DNA of 64,000 nt. Origin: JABWBD01 sp040768665 (GTDB lineage: Bacteria; Planctomycetota; Planctomycetia; Pirellulales; Thermoguttaceae). Positions 1 through 8,200 of the stretch are shown in pieces (the first letter of the stretch is position 1; each line of letters opens with the position of its first letter). Below the pieces are notes generated by a model. The model ran no database searches. It was not told where the DNA came from and saw nothing but the letters and a program-made list of their open reading frames with translations. Position numbers and translations under genes: made by a program. The stretch covers positions 62,001 through 126,000 of the forward strand of contig JAXGMN010000019.1 of the NCBI GenBank assembly GCA_040768665.1. The letters are read 5' to 3'.

Positions 1-699
1 CCACCATCCCGTATCGTTGCGAAACGAGCGGTCGATCGTGGCGGCGTCGGCAACGCCGAGTTCGTACAGGTAGCACGCCTCGCGGATAAAGGCGTACATC
101 AGCCGGTTGGCGATGAATCCCCGGATGTCGAAGTTCAGGAAACTCGGTTGTTTGCCGCATCTCAGGCCGAGAGCCCGGGTGCGGGCCACGGCCTCTTCGC
201 TGGTCCGCTCGTTGCGCACGATCTCCATGAACCGCGTGATCCAGGTCGGCTCGGCCCAGTGCATCACCACAAAACGCTCCGGGTGCGCGCTTTCCGCTTG
301 TAAGAGTGTGAGCGGGAAACTGGAAGTGTTCGATGCGACTACCGCATCCGGCGCGACGTGGGTCTCCAGCTCCGCGTACAGCCGCCGCTTGAGCTTCAGG
401 TCCTCCTTGACGGACTCCAGCACGAACGGGCATTCCGCCAGGCCCGCGACGGCATCGACGACGGTGAAACGCTCGGCCCAATCCGCCACCCCCTCGCGTG
501 GGAACACGCCGCGGCGGACCACTTCCAGCATAACACCGCCGATGAACTCGCGGGCCTTGTCCGCCCGGCCGCGGGTGCGGTTGTACGCGATCACCTTCAG
601 GCCGTGGCAGAGCAGACAGGCGGCGATGCCGCGCCCCATCAGCCCGAGTCCGAGCAGTCCGACCGTGTCCACGGGATCCTGGATCGTCTCGCCCATCAT
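1..699 (-). CDS. 3-hydroxyacyl-CoA dehydrogenase family protein (3' end outside window)
   Basis: The gene reads leftwards and runs off the window edge, so only the first 233 residues are visible. The start ATG ATG follows a GGAG-like box. An N-terminal Rossmann motif GLGLMGRG at residues 17-24 and the segments SNTSS and MHWAEPT match the NAD-binding and catalytic-His regions of 3-hydroxyacyl-CoA dehydrogenases. Family members oxidise 3-hydroxyacyl-CoA or related hydroxy acids with NAD in the cytoplasm. The usual HFFNP motif is replaced by HWAEP, so the substrate may not be a fatty acyl-CoA; lambda-crystallin-type or carnitine-dehydrogenase-like relatives are alternatives. It lies 55 bp downstream of the DUF3830 gene on the same strand and is probably co-transcribed with it. 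Confidence 0.85.
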   Translation of the reverse strand, partial: MMGETIQDPVDTVGLLGLGLMGRGIAACLLCHGLKVIAYNRTRGRADKAREFIGGVMLEVVRRGVFPREGVADWAERFTVVDAVAGLAECPFVLESVKEDLKLKRRLYAELETHVAPDAVVASNTSSFPLTLLQAESAHPERFVVMHWAEPTWITRFMEIVRNERTSEEAVARTRALGLRCGKQPSFLNFDIRGFIANRLMYAFIREACYLYELGVADAATIDRSFRNDTGWW

Positions 700-754
700 T
701 TTGTCTCCAAGGTAGCCCCCACGTTCCGCCGTGCCGTCCGCAGCCCCCGCTGCC

Positions 755-1222
755 CTATTCCGTTTCCTCGACCAGAGAAATCCGCATAGTCTTCACGCCG
801 GTGATGCGAGTGTCGGCGCACGCCCGGTAGAACGCCTTTGCCTTTTCTCCGTCTTCCTCGATCCTCGCGAACACGTTCACCCGCACCGGCCCTTCGGCCA
901 TGCTCGGCCGGCAGTCGCGGTCGTAGAACCAGCAGATTTCGGAGACGTCGTCGTCCAGCCCGTAGTGGTCGTCCCGGTTGAGCCAGACGTAGGCCACGTC
1001 GCCCGGCAGCGTGGCGCAGGTTGCCTTCTCACGGCCGATCTTGATGTCGGTGCTCAGCAGCATGGCCACCTCGCTGCCGGAATAGCGGGCGTGGGTCGCC
1101 GTCGACTCAAGCGGCATGTGCTTGATTAACTCCCCGCAGGTCCGCGGCATCTCCTCTTCCAGAAGTCGCGCACGCACGGCGATGTCATCTTCCACAAAGC
1201 GCAATTCGATATACCTGGGCAT
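755..1222 (-). CDS. DUF3830 (cyclophilin-like fold) protein
   Basis: A 155-residue protein that begins MPRYIELRF and contains the run LLEEEMPRTC, then LPGDVAYVW. Both are characteristic of the DUF3830 family, which adopts a cyclophilin-like beta barrel. The family often sits beside amidohydrolases and dehydrogenases in catabolic operons, but its biochemical role is not known. There is no signal peptide or membrane segment, so it is probably cytoplasmic. It precedes the 3-hydroxyacyl-CoA dehydrogenase gene in the same direction, which suggests a shared catabolic transcript. The family call rests on remembered motif similarity. Confidence 0.75.
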   Translation of the reverse strand: MPRYIELRFVEDDIAVRARLLEEEMPRTCGELIKHMPLESTATHARYSGSEVAMLLSTDIKIGREKATCATLPGDVAYVWLNRDDHYGLDDDVSEICWFYDRDCRPSMAEGPVRVNVFARIEEDGEKAKAFYRACADTRITGVKTMRISLVEETE

Positions 1223-1446
1223 CGTTCCACGGTCCTCCGGAATCGTTGCTGAGGGCGTCCTCTGCGCATGACCGGTTCAGCGCGCGGTCGTCTGACGACG
1301 TTCATGGCAGCAAATCCAATTCCCGATCCACCGAGTGTAGGCGAGTGGAATACGTGCGTCAACGCGGTGCCAGCCCCGTGTGCGGCAAGCGGAAAACCTC
1401 CTGGAGCAGGCCGTGCTGTTGGTTCCCGAACCTTAGGAACAGCAGC

Positions 1447-1770
1447 ATGGGACAGAGGAAATTCGACCGTGTCTTTCGGGATCGCAAGTTGACGCCCGAA
1501 GAGATCGCCCGCGACCAGGAAATCCGTCGGCGCGTGCAAGAGGAGTTTCCGCCGCTGGAGTCGGGTGTGCATGCCGGCCCCCATCCCCTTAGCGAGGCAT
1601 TGAAACGCGCCATTCAGGAAAGCGGGAAGTCCGTGTACCAGATTGCGCAGGACTCCGGCGTCTCGCAGATCGTGATATCTCGTTTTCTGTCCGGCGAACG
1701 AGACATACGCATGGCAACGGTAGATCGGCTGGCAGGAGTCCTGGGCATTACGTTGGGGTCGAGGCAATGA
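1447..1770 (+). CDS. XRE-family helix-turn-helix protein
   Basis: A 107-residue protein with a charged N-terminal part (about residues 1-45) and a C-terminal Cro/C1-type HTH at about 50-105. The recognition region reads VYQIAQDSGVSQIVISRFLSG, followed by RDIRMATVDRLAGVLG. The frame stays open upstream to 1246, but ATG 1447 gives the compact form usual for this group. Such proteins act as DNA-binding repressors, often as antitoxins. No recognisable toxin lies upstream; a tiny reading frame overlaps its stop codon by ATGA. It is divergent from the DUF3830 gene and could autoregulate the 225-bp gap between them. Confidence 0.8.
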   Translation: MGQRKFDRVFRDRKLTPEEIARDQEIRRRVQEEFPPLESGVHAGPHPLSEALKRAIQESGKSVYQIAQDSGVSQIVISRFLSGERDIRMATVDRLAGVLGITLGSRQ

Positions 1771-1949
1771 TTGCCGAAGACGAGGCTGCGCGTGAATTGG
1801 AAGGGCAGACCCTCATGGTGATCCCAACGGAGTTGGCGCCGGAACTTCAGAGGGGGCTACGGAAATGCGCGAACCCTTTCGTGCAGAACACCGTCAGAAG
1901 AAGGTGTCACCCGGGTAACTCGGATTATTCACGTACCCCGACGAACTAG
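1767..1949 (+). CDS. small hypothetical protein, possibly truncated
   Basis: A 60-residue frame whose ATG overlaps the stop codon of the HTH gene (ATGA), which favours translational coupling. The first half, with EGQTLMVIPTELAPEL, looks protein-like. The last 20 residues run into the palindromic repeat starting at 1921, which appears to supply the stop codon. It may therefore be the remnant of a longer partner gene cut off by the repeat. No family is recognised. Confidence 0.35.
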   Translation: MIAEDEAARELEGQTLMVIPTELAPELQRGLRKCANPFVQNTVRRRCHPGNSDYSRTPTN

Positions 1950-2042
1950 CCGCAGACCGCGAGATACCCGAAGCGCAAGCGAGGGGAACTCGTTGCGCCG
2001 CCCTCGCTTGCGCTTCGCGCTTAAGAGGACGTGGATAATCCG
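1921..2042. repeat. nested palindromic repeat (REP/MITE-like)
   Basis: Two nested inverted repeats share one centre. The inner pair AAGCGCAAGCGAGGG (1971-1985) and its exact reverse complement (2001-2015) enclose a 15-nt loop. The outer pair CGGATTATTCACGT (1921-1934) matches 2029-2042 with one mismatch. The whole could fold into a cruciform or long hairpin. It lies between the HTH-linked small frame and the hypothetical gene at 2107 and carries no coding sequence of its own. Confidence 0.7.
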
Positions 2043-2106
2043 GGCTAATCCTCCTGGAGGCCCATTTTCGACCGCTTGGCAACGCGCCGACCGTAACGAG
2101 CCAAAC

Positions 2107-2478
2107 ATGAAGACCAAACCGGCACCCAAGCTCGAACCGAGAGCGGCGGCGACCGTCGCGGGCGAAGACCTGGCTTGCGGCGACTACGTGTCGCTGCTCA
2201 ACGAAATGGTGGAGCTGCCGTCTTTTTTGTGGGACTGCTGCGGGGCATCGTTGTCGCCCGAGGAAGTAGTCCGTTTGCGGCTGATTCCTGACGACGCGGG
2301 GCAGCCGCTGCGGGTGATCGCAATCTGCCTGCCCTTCGTCTATGCGAAGACGCCGAAGGGCGAGACGGTGACGCTCGACACGCGGCGGATGCAGCTTGTG
2401 CGACTCGACCGCAAGTGTGCCAAGCTGGTCTGGAAACACTTGCGGTGCGGCCCGAAGGTGCCAAGAGGTGGGAACTGA
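2107..2478 (+). CDS. conserved planctomycete hypothetical protein
   Basis: A 123-residue cytoplasmic protein starting at ATG 2107; the open frame extends upstream into the palindromic repeat, but that part is not protein-like. It contains GDYVSLLNEMVELPSF, RLRLIPDDAGQPLRV and RRMQLVRLDRK. I recall this layout from short uncharacterised proteins common in Pirellula/Rhodopirellula-type genomes. There are no membrane segments and no cysteine metal motif beyond a CC pair. The function is unknown and neighbouring genes give no clear hint. Confidence 0.65.
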   Translation: MKTKPAPKLEPRAAATVAGEDLACGDYVSLLNEMVELPSFLWDCCGASLSPEEVVRLRLIPDDAGQPLRVIAICLPFVYAKTPKGETVTLDTRRMQLVRLDRKCAKLVWKHLRCGPKVPRGGN

Positions 2479-2526
2479 TCATCGTGGAATCCTTCGAGTG
2501 TGGTTGACCCGGTTGCAGCCCTGGTT

Positions 2527-3159
2527 TCAAACGATCAGCCAACCCCGGACGGTCATATAGGCAGCTATGAGAATGAGCGTGGTGATTGCCGTACGCTGAA
2601 CGTATTGAGGCCGATAGGCCATGGCGAGCATCCCGAGGGCGAAGAGGATAGTTACCGTGGGATCGCCCCAGCGTACGACGGGATAGACCCACGCCCGGTC
2701 GGAAAACGGCCAGAACAGTTGAATTCCCCAATCGGTGAGCGTCTCGTGACCGGAAAAGAGCATGTCGGTGCCGATATGACTGAGCGAAGCGACGACTCCC
2801 ACGCTGATCCAAACGGCCCAGCCGCCCGGCGTACGACGGGCGAGACTACGGCAAGCTTCCCGGGAGTCCGGGGACTTCAACTGCGTCGACAGCCATCGCA
2901 CGCCTTTGGCTAACCATCCAAGGCGATATTCCAACGCCGCCACGATACCCCCCAGCACGACAGCGGCGAACAAATTGTGCCCCCATACCCGGTGGACCCG
3001 GTCAAAGGCCGCGGCCCCCAGTGCAAGCGAAAGCCCATCCCAGTCCGGCAGGACCGCCGCGGTTCCGGCCAGCGCCGCCAGCGACCAGCCGTAGCGGCGG
3101 TGCAGTCCGGCTGCGAGCGTGCCGTTGACACCAAGCATGAAGTGTTCGTAGCTCGTCAT
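2527..3159 (-). CDS. YdjM-like inner-membrane metal-dependent hydrolase
   Basis: A 210-residue polytopic membrane protein. The start MTSYEHFMLGVNG at 3159 is chosen because the upstream extension only translates the hairpin element and the neighbouring gene out of frame. Family signatures are an N-terminal His followed by LPDWDG (about 43-48), HRVWGHN (about 62-68) and SHIGTDMLFSG (about 137-147). These His/Asp residues form the putative metal site of the YdjM/DUF457 family of LexA-regulated membrane hydrolases. About four to five hydrophobic stretches follow. The physiological substrate is unknown. Confidence 0.75.
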   Translation of the reverse strand: MTSYEHFMLGVNGTLAAGLHRRYGWSLAALAGTAAVLPDWDGLSLALGAAAFDRVHRVWGHNLFAAVVLGGIVAALEYRLGWLAKGVRWLSTQLKSPDSREACRSLARRTPGGWAVWISVGVVASLSHIGTDMLFSGHETLTDWGIQLFWPFSDRAWVYPVVRWGDPTVTILFALGMLAMAYRPQYVQRTAITTLILIAAYMTVRGWLIV

Positions 3160-3180
3160 GATCGCGTCTGCCTGCGCGGG

Positions 3181-3256
3181 AGTAGGGGGACAGGCACATG
3201 TTGCTCTGAAGTTTCCGCAAAATGAGCCAGCCCCCAACGGTCTTGGATAGGCTCTA
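3181..3256 (-). repeat. dispersed hairpin element, copy A (truncated)
   Basis: On the minus strand it begins TAGAGCCTATCC and contains GACTGGCTCATTTTGC-type left and ATGTGCCTGTCCCC right core halves. This is the same class as copies B and D. The right outer arm (GGATAGGCTCT) is missing, so the copy is truncated. Its left end supplies the TAG stop codon of the serine hydrolase gene. The element could fold as a hairpin in the 3' end of that transcript. Confidence 0.85.
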
Positions 3257-4639
3257 ATCGTCCTGCTTTGCGCCGGGAAGGTGAGCGCCGTTCTGGTGCA
3301 GGATGAGCTTCGTAGCGTTGCCGTCCGCATCGGTTTCGAACGTGATCTGGGCGTCGACCACTTTGTAGAAGAACTCGGTGGCCGATTCGGGATAGATCGG
3401 AAAGTTCTGCTGGCCGGTGGCCTGCGCCATGAGCTGGTCACCCTCAAGCGTGACCATAATGGCGAAGACGGGCAGGATGGCATACTTGCCCACGTATTTC
3501 TTGAGAATGTCCCGGTCGACTTTCACGACCTTTCGGACCGCGGGCGGATCGACCTTCATACCCAGGGCGGACTGGACAATTTTCTCGCCGACCACGGTGG
3601 CGAGCTCCGTCGCGGTGTTGGCAAGCACGACCACCCCAAGCTGCTCGCCGGTGCGGGCGCTGATCCAGGAGCTGTAGCCGCCGGTCTGGCCATTGTGCCA
3701 GATGGTGATGCCGTCGCGGGCGATGTGCCAGCCGAGACCGACACCGATCTCCCCCCGCTTGCCGTGTCGGGCCGTCCAGGCGTCGTGAATTGCGGCCAGC
3801 GCGGCGGCTCGCGCCGGCGCGGCCTGACCGTCTTGCGGCGCCAGGGCAGCTTCGAGCAGGGTGAGGAGGTCGTCGGTTGTCGAACGAAGGGCCCCGGCGC
3901 CGGCCATCGCGGCGAAGTCCCAGTTCCTGACTTCCTCGAGTTGGCCATTGTAGGGCGGGGCGAGACGCTGCTTCTGGTCGTCGGTCAACTGGATCCGCGT
4001 GTCCGCCATTCCCAATGGAGCGGCGATGCGGTCGATGACGAGTTGTTCGTAGCTCGTGCCCGCGCGGCGGGCCAGCAGCACGCCGAGCAGGCCCGCCCCG
4101 TAGTTGGAGTACTCGTATCGGCCTGGCGCGCGCCGGAGCTTGTGCGTGCCGAGGAAGGCGAAGGCAAGCTGATCGGTGTAATCGGCGTAGGGGTTCGCCG
4201 GATTCTCGGGGTGGAAGTTGTCCGGCATGCGAGGAAGGCCCGAAGTGTGCGTCGCGAGGTGGCGGAGCGTGATTGGCGTGTCGTCGATCGCAGGGGCGAC
4301 AACTCCTTCGGGGAGAAGTTCTTGAACGGCCATATCGAGCGAAAGCTGGCCGCGGGCGATCATGTCGGCCAGGAGAGTTCCGGTGAACGCCTTGGTGACC
4401 GAGCCGATCTCGTAAACGGTCTCGGCATCGGGCGCCTCGCCGCTTCCCTGCCGGGTCTCGCCGAACGGGTAGATCTCGCGGCTGCCGTGATCGACGATGC
4501 CGACGACGCAGCCGACAATCGATTGGGAGTCGATCAGGGGCCGAACGAGGCGTTCGACTTCGGCAGCGTGATCGGCACGGGCCGGAGTTGCGGCGGCGAA
4601 GAGGAGAAGGGGAGCAAGGATGCTTCGGAAAGCTGTCAT
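3254..4639 (-). CDS. serine hydrolase, class C beta-lactamase / PBP4-like
   Basis: A 461-residue exported protein. The start MTAFRSILAPLLLF at 4639 begins a Sec signal peptide ending near ATPARA. The beta-lactamase-like domain shows the catalytic tetrad motif SVTK (80-83), the YSN triad (177-179) and a C-terminal HNG at about residue 326. A last domain of about 90 residues resembles the DUF3471/lipocalin-like tail of such hydrolases. These enzymes act as periplasmic peptidases, esterases or D-amino acid amidases; true beta-lactamase activity is not implied. Its stop codon is part of hairpin element A. Confidence 0.88.
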   Translation of the reverse strand: MTAFRSILAPLLLFAAATPARADHAAEVERLVRPLIDSQSIVGCVVGIVDHGSREIYPFGETRQGSGEAPDAETVYEIGSVTKAFTGTLLADMIARGQLSLDMAVQELLPEGVVAPAIDDTPITLRHLATHTSGLPRMPDNFHPENPANPYADYTDQLAFAFLGTHKLRRAPGRYEYSNYGAGLLGVLLARRAGTSYEQLVIDRIAAPLGMADTRIQLTDDQKQRLAPPYNGQLEEVRNWDFAAMAGAGALRSTTDDLLTLLEAALAPQDGQAAPARAAALAAIHDAWTARHGKRGEIGVGLGWHIARDGITIWHNGQTGGYSSWISARTGEQLGVVVLANTATELATVVGEKIVQSALGMKVDPPAVRKVVKVDRDILKKYVGKYAILPVFAIMVTLEGDQLMAQATGQQNFPIYPESATEFFYKVVDAQITFETDADGNATKLILHQNGAHLPGAKQDD

Positions 4640-4664
4640 CGGAAACCCATCCGAGAGTCTCGGC

Positions 4665-5060
4665 TCACGCGCCTCGGGGATGGCCGGGACTCTCGCTCCA
4701 GGTGAGGCGAGGTCCATCAAGTAACAGAGACACATGGTTGAGAACGTTGCGTCCCAGCACACCTTGTGCTTGAGGCGTTACCAGAAACCGACCTTTGAAC
4801 GTGCGGGCGAGAAAGACCATGTGCAATTGGGCTGCCGCTGCCAAGCTCCGAGTCCCGTCAAAACCCTCGAGCTCATAATCTTGTCCCACCTCGACGCCGG
4901 CCGCCAGTTCCGAAATCGCAAGTTCTGGAATCAGAGTAACGTCGGCCCCGGAATCGAGGAGCATGGGGACATCGGCTACGATTGCACCGTTGGCCGGATT
5001 CCGAAGCGTCACATTCGCCACGGGTGCCGGGGGATTGATCGAGGTGTCATACGCCGGCAT
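4665..5060 (-). CDS. retropepsin-like aspartic protease
   Basis: A 131-residue protein with the clan AA active-site motif MLLDSGADVTLI at about 33-44 (catalytic D36) and a GVLGRNVL flap/hydrophobic motif near residue 100. It corresponds to one half of a pepsin and should act as a homodimer, probably in the cytoplasm because no signal is visible. It starts inside the 3' end of the preceding small gene (14-bp overlap), so the two are translationally coupled. Such single-domain proteases are common next to antitoxin-like genes. Its natural substrate is unknown. Confidence 0.8.
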   Translation of the reverse strand: MPAYDTSINPPAPVANVTLRNPANGAIVADVPMLLDSGADVTLIPELAISELAAGVEVGQDYELEGFDGTRSLAAAAQLHMVFLARTFKGRFLVTPQAQGVLGRNVLNHVSLLLDGPRLTWSESPGHPRGA

Positions 5061-5265
5061 CTCGGACCTCCTCGACGACCTCCATCGCGAAATCCTGCGC
5101 CTGGTCCGGGTGGACCAATCTCGGAGTGGCTACGCGCCCCACAAGCTTCATTTCGATGTCGGGGACAACCACATAGACTCTCGCGTTTTCCGGGAGTTGA
5201 ACATTCGCCGGCAAACGGATCCGACCGCTTTCCACCACTGCCTCGAATGATGTGACCGCCACCAT
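5047..5265 (-). CDS. small antitoxin-like protein paired with the retropepsin
   Basis: A 72-residue protein starting MVAVTSFEAVVESGRIRLP, with GAGGGG just upstream of ATG 5265. An alternative ATG at 5304 would add 13 residues. The layout of a short beta strand, then a GRIRLPANVQLPENARVYVVV core, resembles DUF104/AbrB-like antitoxins. The C-terminus is acidic and helical. It overlaps the retropepsin gene by 14 bp, so the pair is probably expressed at a set ratio. It may bind or regulate the protease; this is inferred from the arrangement only. Confidence 0.65.
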   Translation of the reverse strand: MVAVTSFEAVVESGRIRLPANVQLPENARVYVVVPDIEMKLVGRVATPRLVHPDQAQDFAMEVVEEVRDAGV

Positions 5266-5324
5266 TCCCCTCGCTTTCTCCAAGTGCCCCGCAAACCATT
5301 CCATCTTGTCTTTAATTCTAGTCA

Positions 5325-5383
5325 GCCGAGCAGGGGGCACGCAAGAGGTGGCGAAACGGTCGCAATAGCAGGGCGTGCTCGGC
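5325..5383 (-). terminator. hairpin downstream of GH13 gene
   Basis: GCCGAGCA and GCACGC on the left pair with GCGTGCTCGGC (5373-5383) on the right, with a 4-5 base bulge of G residues. The hairpin follows the stop codon of the GH13 gene in its reading direction and precedes the small antitoxin-like gene. No T-run follows it, so the terminator role is tentative. Confidence 0.35.
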
Positions 5384-5450
5384 GATGATCCGTAAAGAAG
5401 GCGGTTGCCAAATTCTGCTCGGCAGGCCAGCGGCAGTCTTTTGCGCCGAG

Positions 5451-6839
5451 TTATTCGCACTTCGCCGCGAAATAGCCGAATCCCTTTAGATTCAGACATG
5501 TGCCATCGCCTGACCCCACCACGTTCGCCGAGTCGGCCAGCAGCACCTTGAAAGCCGGTTGGGACCCATCAGGAACGTCGATGCGGATTCTCTTGGTCTG
5601 GTTCGACAGATTCACGACGCAGAAGATTCGTTCGTCGGGCGTCTGCCTGAGATAAGAAAGGACCGCGGCGGGGGCGTCGTTGTCAAGCCAGGCGACTTCG
5701 CCATCGGTAAGGGCCCGCTCGGCGTGGCGCAGGGCGCACAGACGCTTGCAGAACGCGAATCGCGCCTTGCCGGCCGGTTCGTCGCCGTTGGCCCAATCGA
5801 TCGGGAATCGCCCGAAAATGCTGTGCCGCGCCGTGTCGGCAACCTCCTGCCCGTTGTAAAGGAAGGGAACGCCGTCGAGAGTGAAGATCGCGACCAGCGC
5901 GGCGTTAACGCGGCGCGCTCCCCATGCATTCTCGACGCGATTGTCCCACGCGTCGTTGGCGACGTCGTGGTTGTCGATGAACCGGATGAATTTCGCGCCT
6001 CCGCGGGGACGTTCGTCGCGCATCTTCTCCCATCGCTTGCGGAATGCGGCAGCATCATCCCATGGGAAACGCCACCCGTAATCGAGATCGAATGCCTTGA
6101 GCTGATCGGCCGCGCGGGTCCCCTCGGCCAGCATGCCGACATCGGGCCGGATCTTCTCCAGACGCACCCGCGCAGTTTCCCAGAAATCCAGCGGAATCCC
6201 ATCGGAAACGTCGCAGCGGAACCCGTCGGCGTCGAACTGGCGGACCCAATACTCCATGTTCTGCCACAGGTACTCGCGGAGTTCGGAATTGGCGTGGTTC
6301 AGTTTCGGAAAGTTCCAGGCGGCGTAAACGATATTGCCCTGCTCATCGCGTTGCACGAAGTCGGGGTGCTCTTCGAGAAAAACGGCCTTGGGCCCGCAGT
6401 GCAGGTAGACCATGTCGAGCAGGACCCGCATTCCCAGGCGGTGCGCCTCGGCGATGAAGGCCCTGAGATCATCGTCGGTTCCATATTCGGGATCGACGTG
6501 GTAGTAGTCCTTCATCCGGTAAGGGTTCCTCGGATTCCCCGTCTTAGAAGCCTTCTGGCGAGGGCTCCAGAACTTCGGGTTTGGGTCGTCGTCGGACACG
6601 AAGACGGGGCAGAGATAGACAATGTCGGCGCCCAGTTCCGCCACTTTCGGCAGTCGCGCGGTGGCCGCCTTGAGCGTGCCTTCGGGGGTGAACGCGCGGG
6701 GCTGGATCTGGTACATCACGCCGCGGGTGATCCACTCCGGCGACCGACGAGCCTGCTGCTGGTTGAGCGGGACAGGCTGACTGTCTGCCGAGAGGGCTCC
6801 CAGTGCCAAGAGCGTGGCCAAGCCGAGATGCATCGTCAT
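5451..6839 (-). CDS. secreted GH13 alpha-amylase-family glycoside hydrolase
   Basis: A 462-residue protein with an N-terminal signal peptide and a complete GH13 barrel. Conserved regions are visible: LLDMVYLHCG, then the nucleophile in FRCDVSDG (D210), the acid/base in MLAEGTRA (E239) and the third acid in IDNHD (about D292). A C-terminal beta domain follows (about 380-462). It should hydrolyse or transfer alpha-glucosidic bonds outside the cytoplasm. It is the last gene of the carbohydrate locus, 47 bp after the enolase-superfamily gene. Substrate specificity cannot be read from the sequence. Confidence 0.9.
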   Translation of the reverse strand: MTMHLGLATLLALGALSADSQPVPLNQQQARRSPEWITRGVMYQIQPRAFTPEGTLKAATARLPKVAELGADIVYLCPVFVSDDDPNPKFWSPRQKASKTGNPRNPYRMKDYYHVDPEYGTDDDLRAFIAEAHRLGMRVLLDMVYLHCGPKAVFLEEHPDFVQRDEQGNIVYAAWNFPKLNHANSELREYLWQNMEYWVRQFDADGFRCDVSDGIPLDFWETARVRLEKIRPDVGMLAEGTRAADQLKAFDLDYGWRFPWDDAAAFRKRWEKMRDERPRGGAKFIRFIDNHDVANDAWDNRVENAWGARRVNAALVAIFTLDGVPFLYNGQEVADTARHSIFGRFPIDWANGDEPAGKARFAFCKRLCALRHAERALTDGEVAWLDNDAPAAVLSYLRQTPDERIFCVVNLSNQTKRIRIDVPDGSQPAFKVLLADSANVVGSGDGTCLNLKGFGYFAAKCE

Positions 6840-6886
6840 TGGTTTCCTCCGGATGTTGGAGAGGGGAAGTTATTCATTGGCCCGTC

Positions 6887-8077
6887 CTAAGTTTGCCCCG
6901 GGACCGGGTACCACTGGGGACGCCGCGGGTCTTCGTGGAAGCGGGCGTAGTAGTCGCCCTTCTCCTCGAAGAATTTTTCGTAGTAGTTCATCTTGTCCTC
7001 GTCGAGTTCCACGCCCAACCCTGGGCCCTCGGGCACCGCAATCGCGCCGTCCCGGTAGGAGAGCTTCCCGCCGACGATGATGTCATCCTCCAGGAAATGA
7101 TAATGGGCGTCGCCGGCAAATGGCATGGCGGGGATGGTCGCCGCGGTGTGCACCATGGCGGCCAGTTCCACCCCAAACTCGGCCCCGGAGTGCATGGCGA
7201 CGGCGAGGTTGAACGTCCGGCAGACGGCGCACAGGTCCTTCACGCCGCGGGGCCCTTCCCAGTAGTGCAGATCGGTCAGGACGACGTCGACGGCGTCCAT
7301 GCGGATGGCCGGGCCGAGGTCGTCGAACTTGTTCGGATACATGTTGGTCGCCAAGGGGATCCGCACCTGCTGCCGCACCGCCCGCATCCCTTCCAGTCCC
7401 CACGACGGGTCTTCGAAGTATTCGATGCCGAGGGGTTCGAGGCGCTGCCCGATCCGCACGGCCGTCGGTACCGACCAGGTACCGTTCGGATCGATCCGCA
7501 GGCCGAAGGCGTCGCCGAGCCGATGGCGGCAAAGCTCCAGGACGCGGGCCTCTTCGCTCGGGTCCATCACGCCCGCCTTGAGTTTCATCGCACGTACACC
7601 GAGGGTCTCGTGCAATTCGACGCATAGATCGGCCATATCGTCGGCGGTTTCGTCGTCGCCGCCGCCGGGCCGATCGTAGCGCCAGAAGAGATAGGCGATC
7701 ATCGGCACGGCGTCGCGGACCTTACCGCCCAGAAGCTGGCACACGGGCACGCCGGCCGCCTTGCCCTGGATGTCGAGACAGGCGATCTCGATTGCGCCGT
7801 AGAGCCGCGAGTTGGAAAGATAGTAGATGCTGCGCAACACCTTCAGCTTGATCGCTTCCAGGTCGAAGGGATTCATGCCGACGATTCTCGGCTTGAGCTT
7901 TGTCAACGCGCCGCGCTGATCGCCGCCGCCGACCTCGCCCAGGCCGACGATGCCCTCGTCGGTGATGAGCTCGAGGACGGTTCGCATCAGGTAGCCCGGG
8001 TGAACGCCGGTGTTGTGACGCAACATGCCCTGGGTGGGAATGGCCACGGTGCGGACACGCATGTCGACGATCTTCAT
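6887..8077 (-). CDS. enolase-superfamily (mandelate racemase/muconate lactonizing) dehydratase
   Basis: A 396-residue cytoplasmic enzyme with an N-terminal capping domain and a (beta/alpha)7-beta barrel. The base motif reads AMKLKAG, the metal ligands lie in RIDPNGTW (Asp), YFEDP (Glu) and TDLHYW (Asp), and a catalytic His is expected in AMHSGAEFG. RIDPNGTW resembles glucarate dehydratases, so an acid-sugar dehydratase is likely. Its position between xylanase and amylase genes fits breakdown of an aldonic or uronic acid released from hemicellulose. The precise acid sugar is not determined. Confidence 0.85.
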   Translation of the reverse strand: MKIVDMRVRTVAIPTQGMLRHNTGVHPGYLMRTVLELITDEGIVGLGEVGGGDQRGALTKLKPRIVGMNPFDLEAIKLKVLRSIYYLSNSRLYGAIEIACLDIQGKAAGVPVCQLLGGKVRDAVPMIAYLFWRYDRPGGGDDETADDMADLCVELHETLGVRAMKLKAGVMDPSEEARVLELCRHRLGDAFGLRIDPNGTWSVPTAVRIGQRLEPLGIEYFEDPSWGLEGMRAVRQQVRIPLATNMYPNKFDDLGPAIRMDAVDVVLTDLHYWEGPRGVKDLCAVCRTFNLAVAMHSGAEFGVELAAMVHTAATIPAMPFAGDAHYHFLEDDIIVGGKLSYRDGAIAVPEGPGLGVELDEDKMNYYEKFFEEKGDYYARFHEDPRRPQWYPVPGQT

Positions 8078-8097
8078 AGAGGTCTGTCCTTGTTCTT

Positions 8098-8199
8098 AGA
8101 GCCTATCCCACAACCGTCGGGGACTGGCTCATTTTGTGGAGTCTTCGGAGCAAAATGTGCCTGTCCCCTTCTCCTCGCGAGGTTTTGGGATACGTTCTT
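8098..8199 (+). repeat. dispersed hairpin element, copy B
   Basis: Outer arms AGAGCCTATCCCACAACC and GGTTTTGGGATACGTTCTT pair imperfectly. The core has GGGGACTGGCTCATTTTG on the left and CAAAATGTGCCTGTCCCC on the right, with an inner stem ATTTTG/CAAAAT. It fills the gap between the end of the first GH10 gene (one base away) and the start of the enolase-superfamily gene, where it could attenuate or terminate transcription. Confidence 0.9.
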
Positions 8200-8200
8200 A

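Noticed and set aside
1246..1446. Possible toxin gene upstream of the HTH protein
   Set aside because: All three frames were read; none shows RelE/HigB/BrnT-like motifs or a plausible start.
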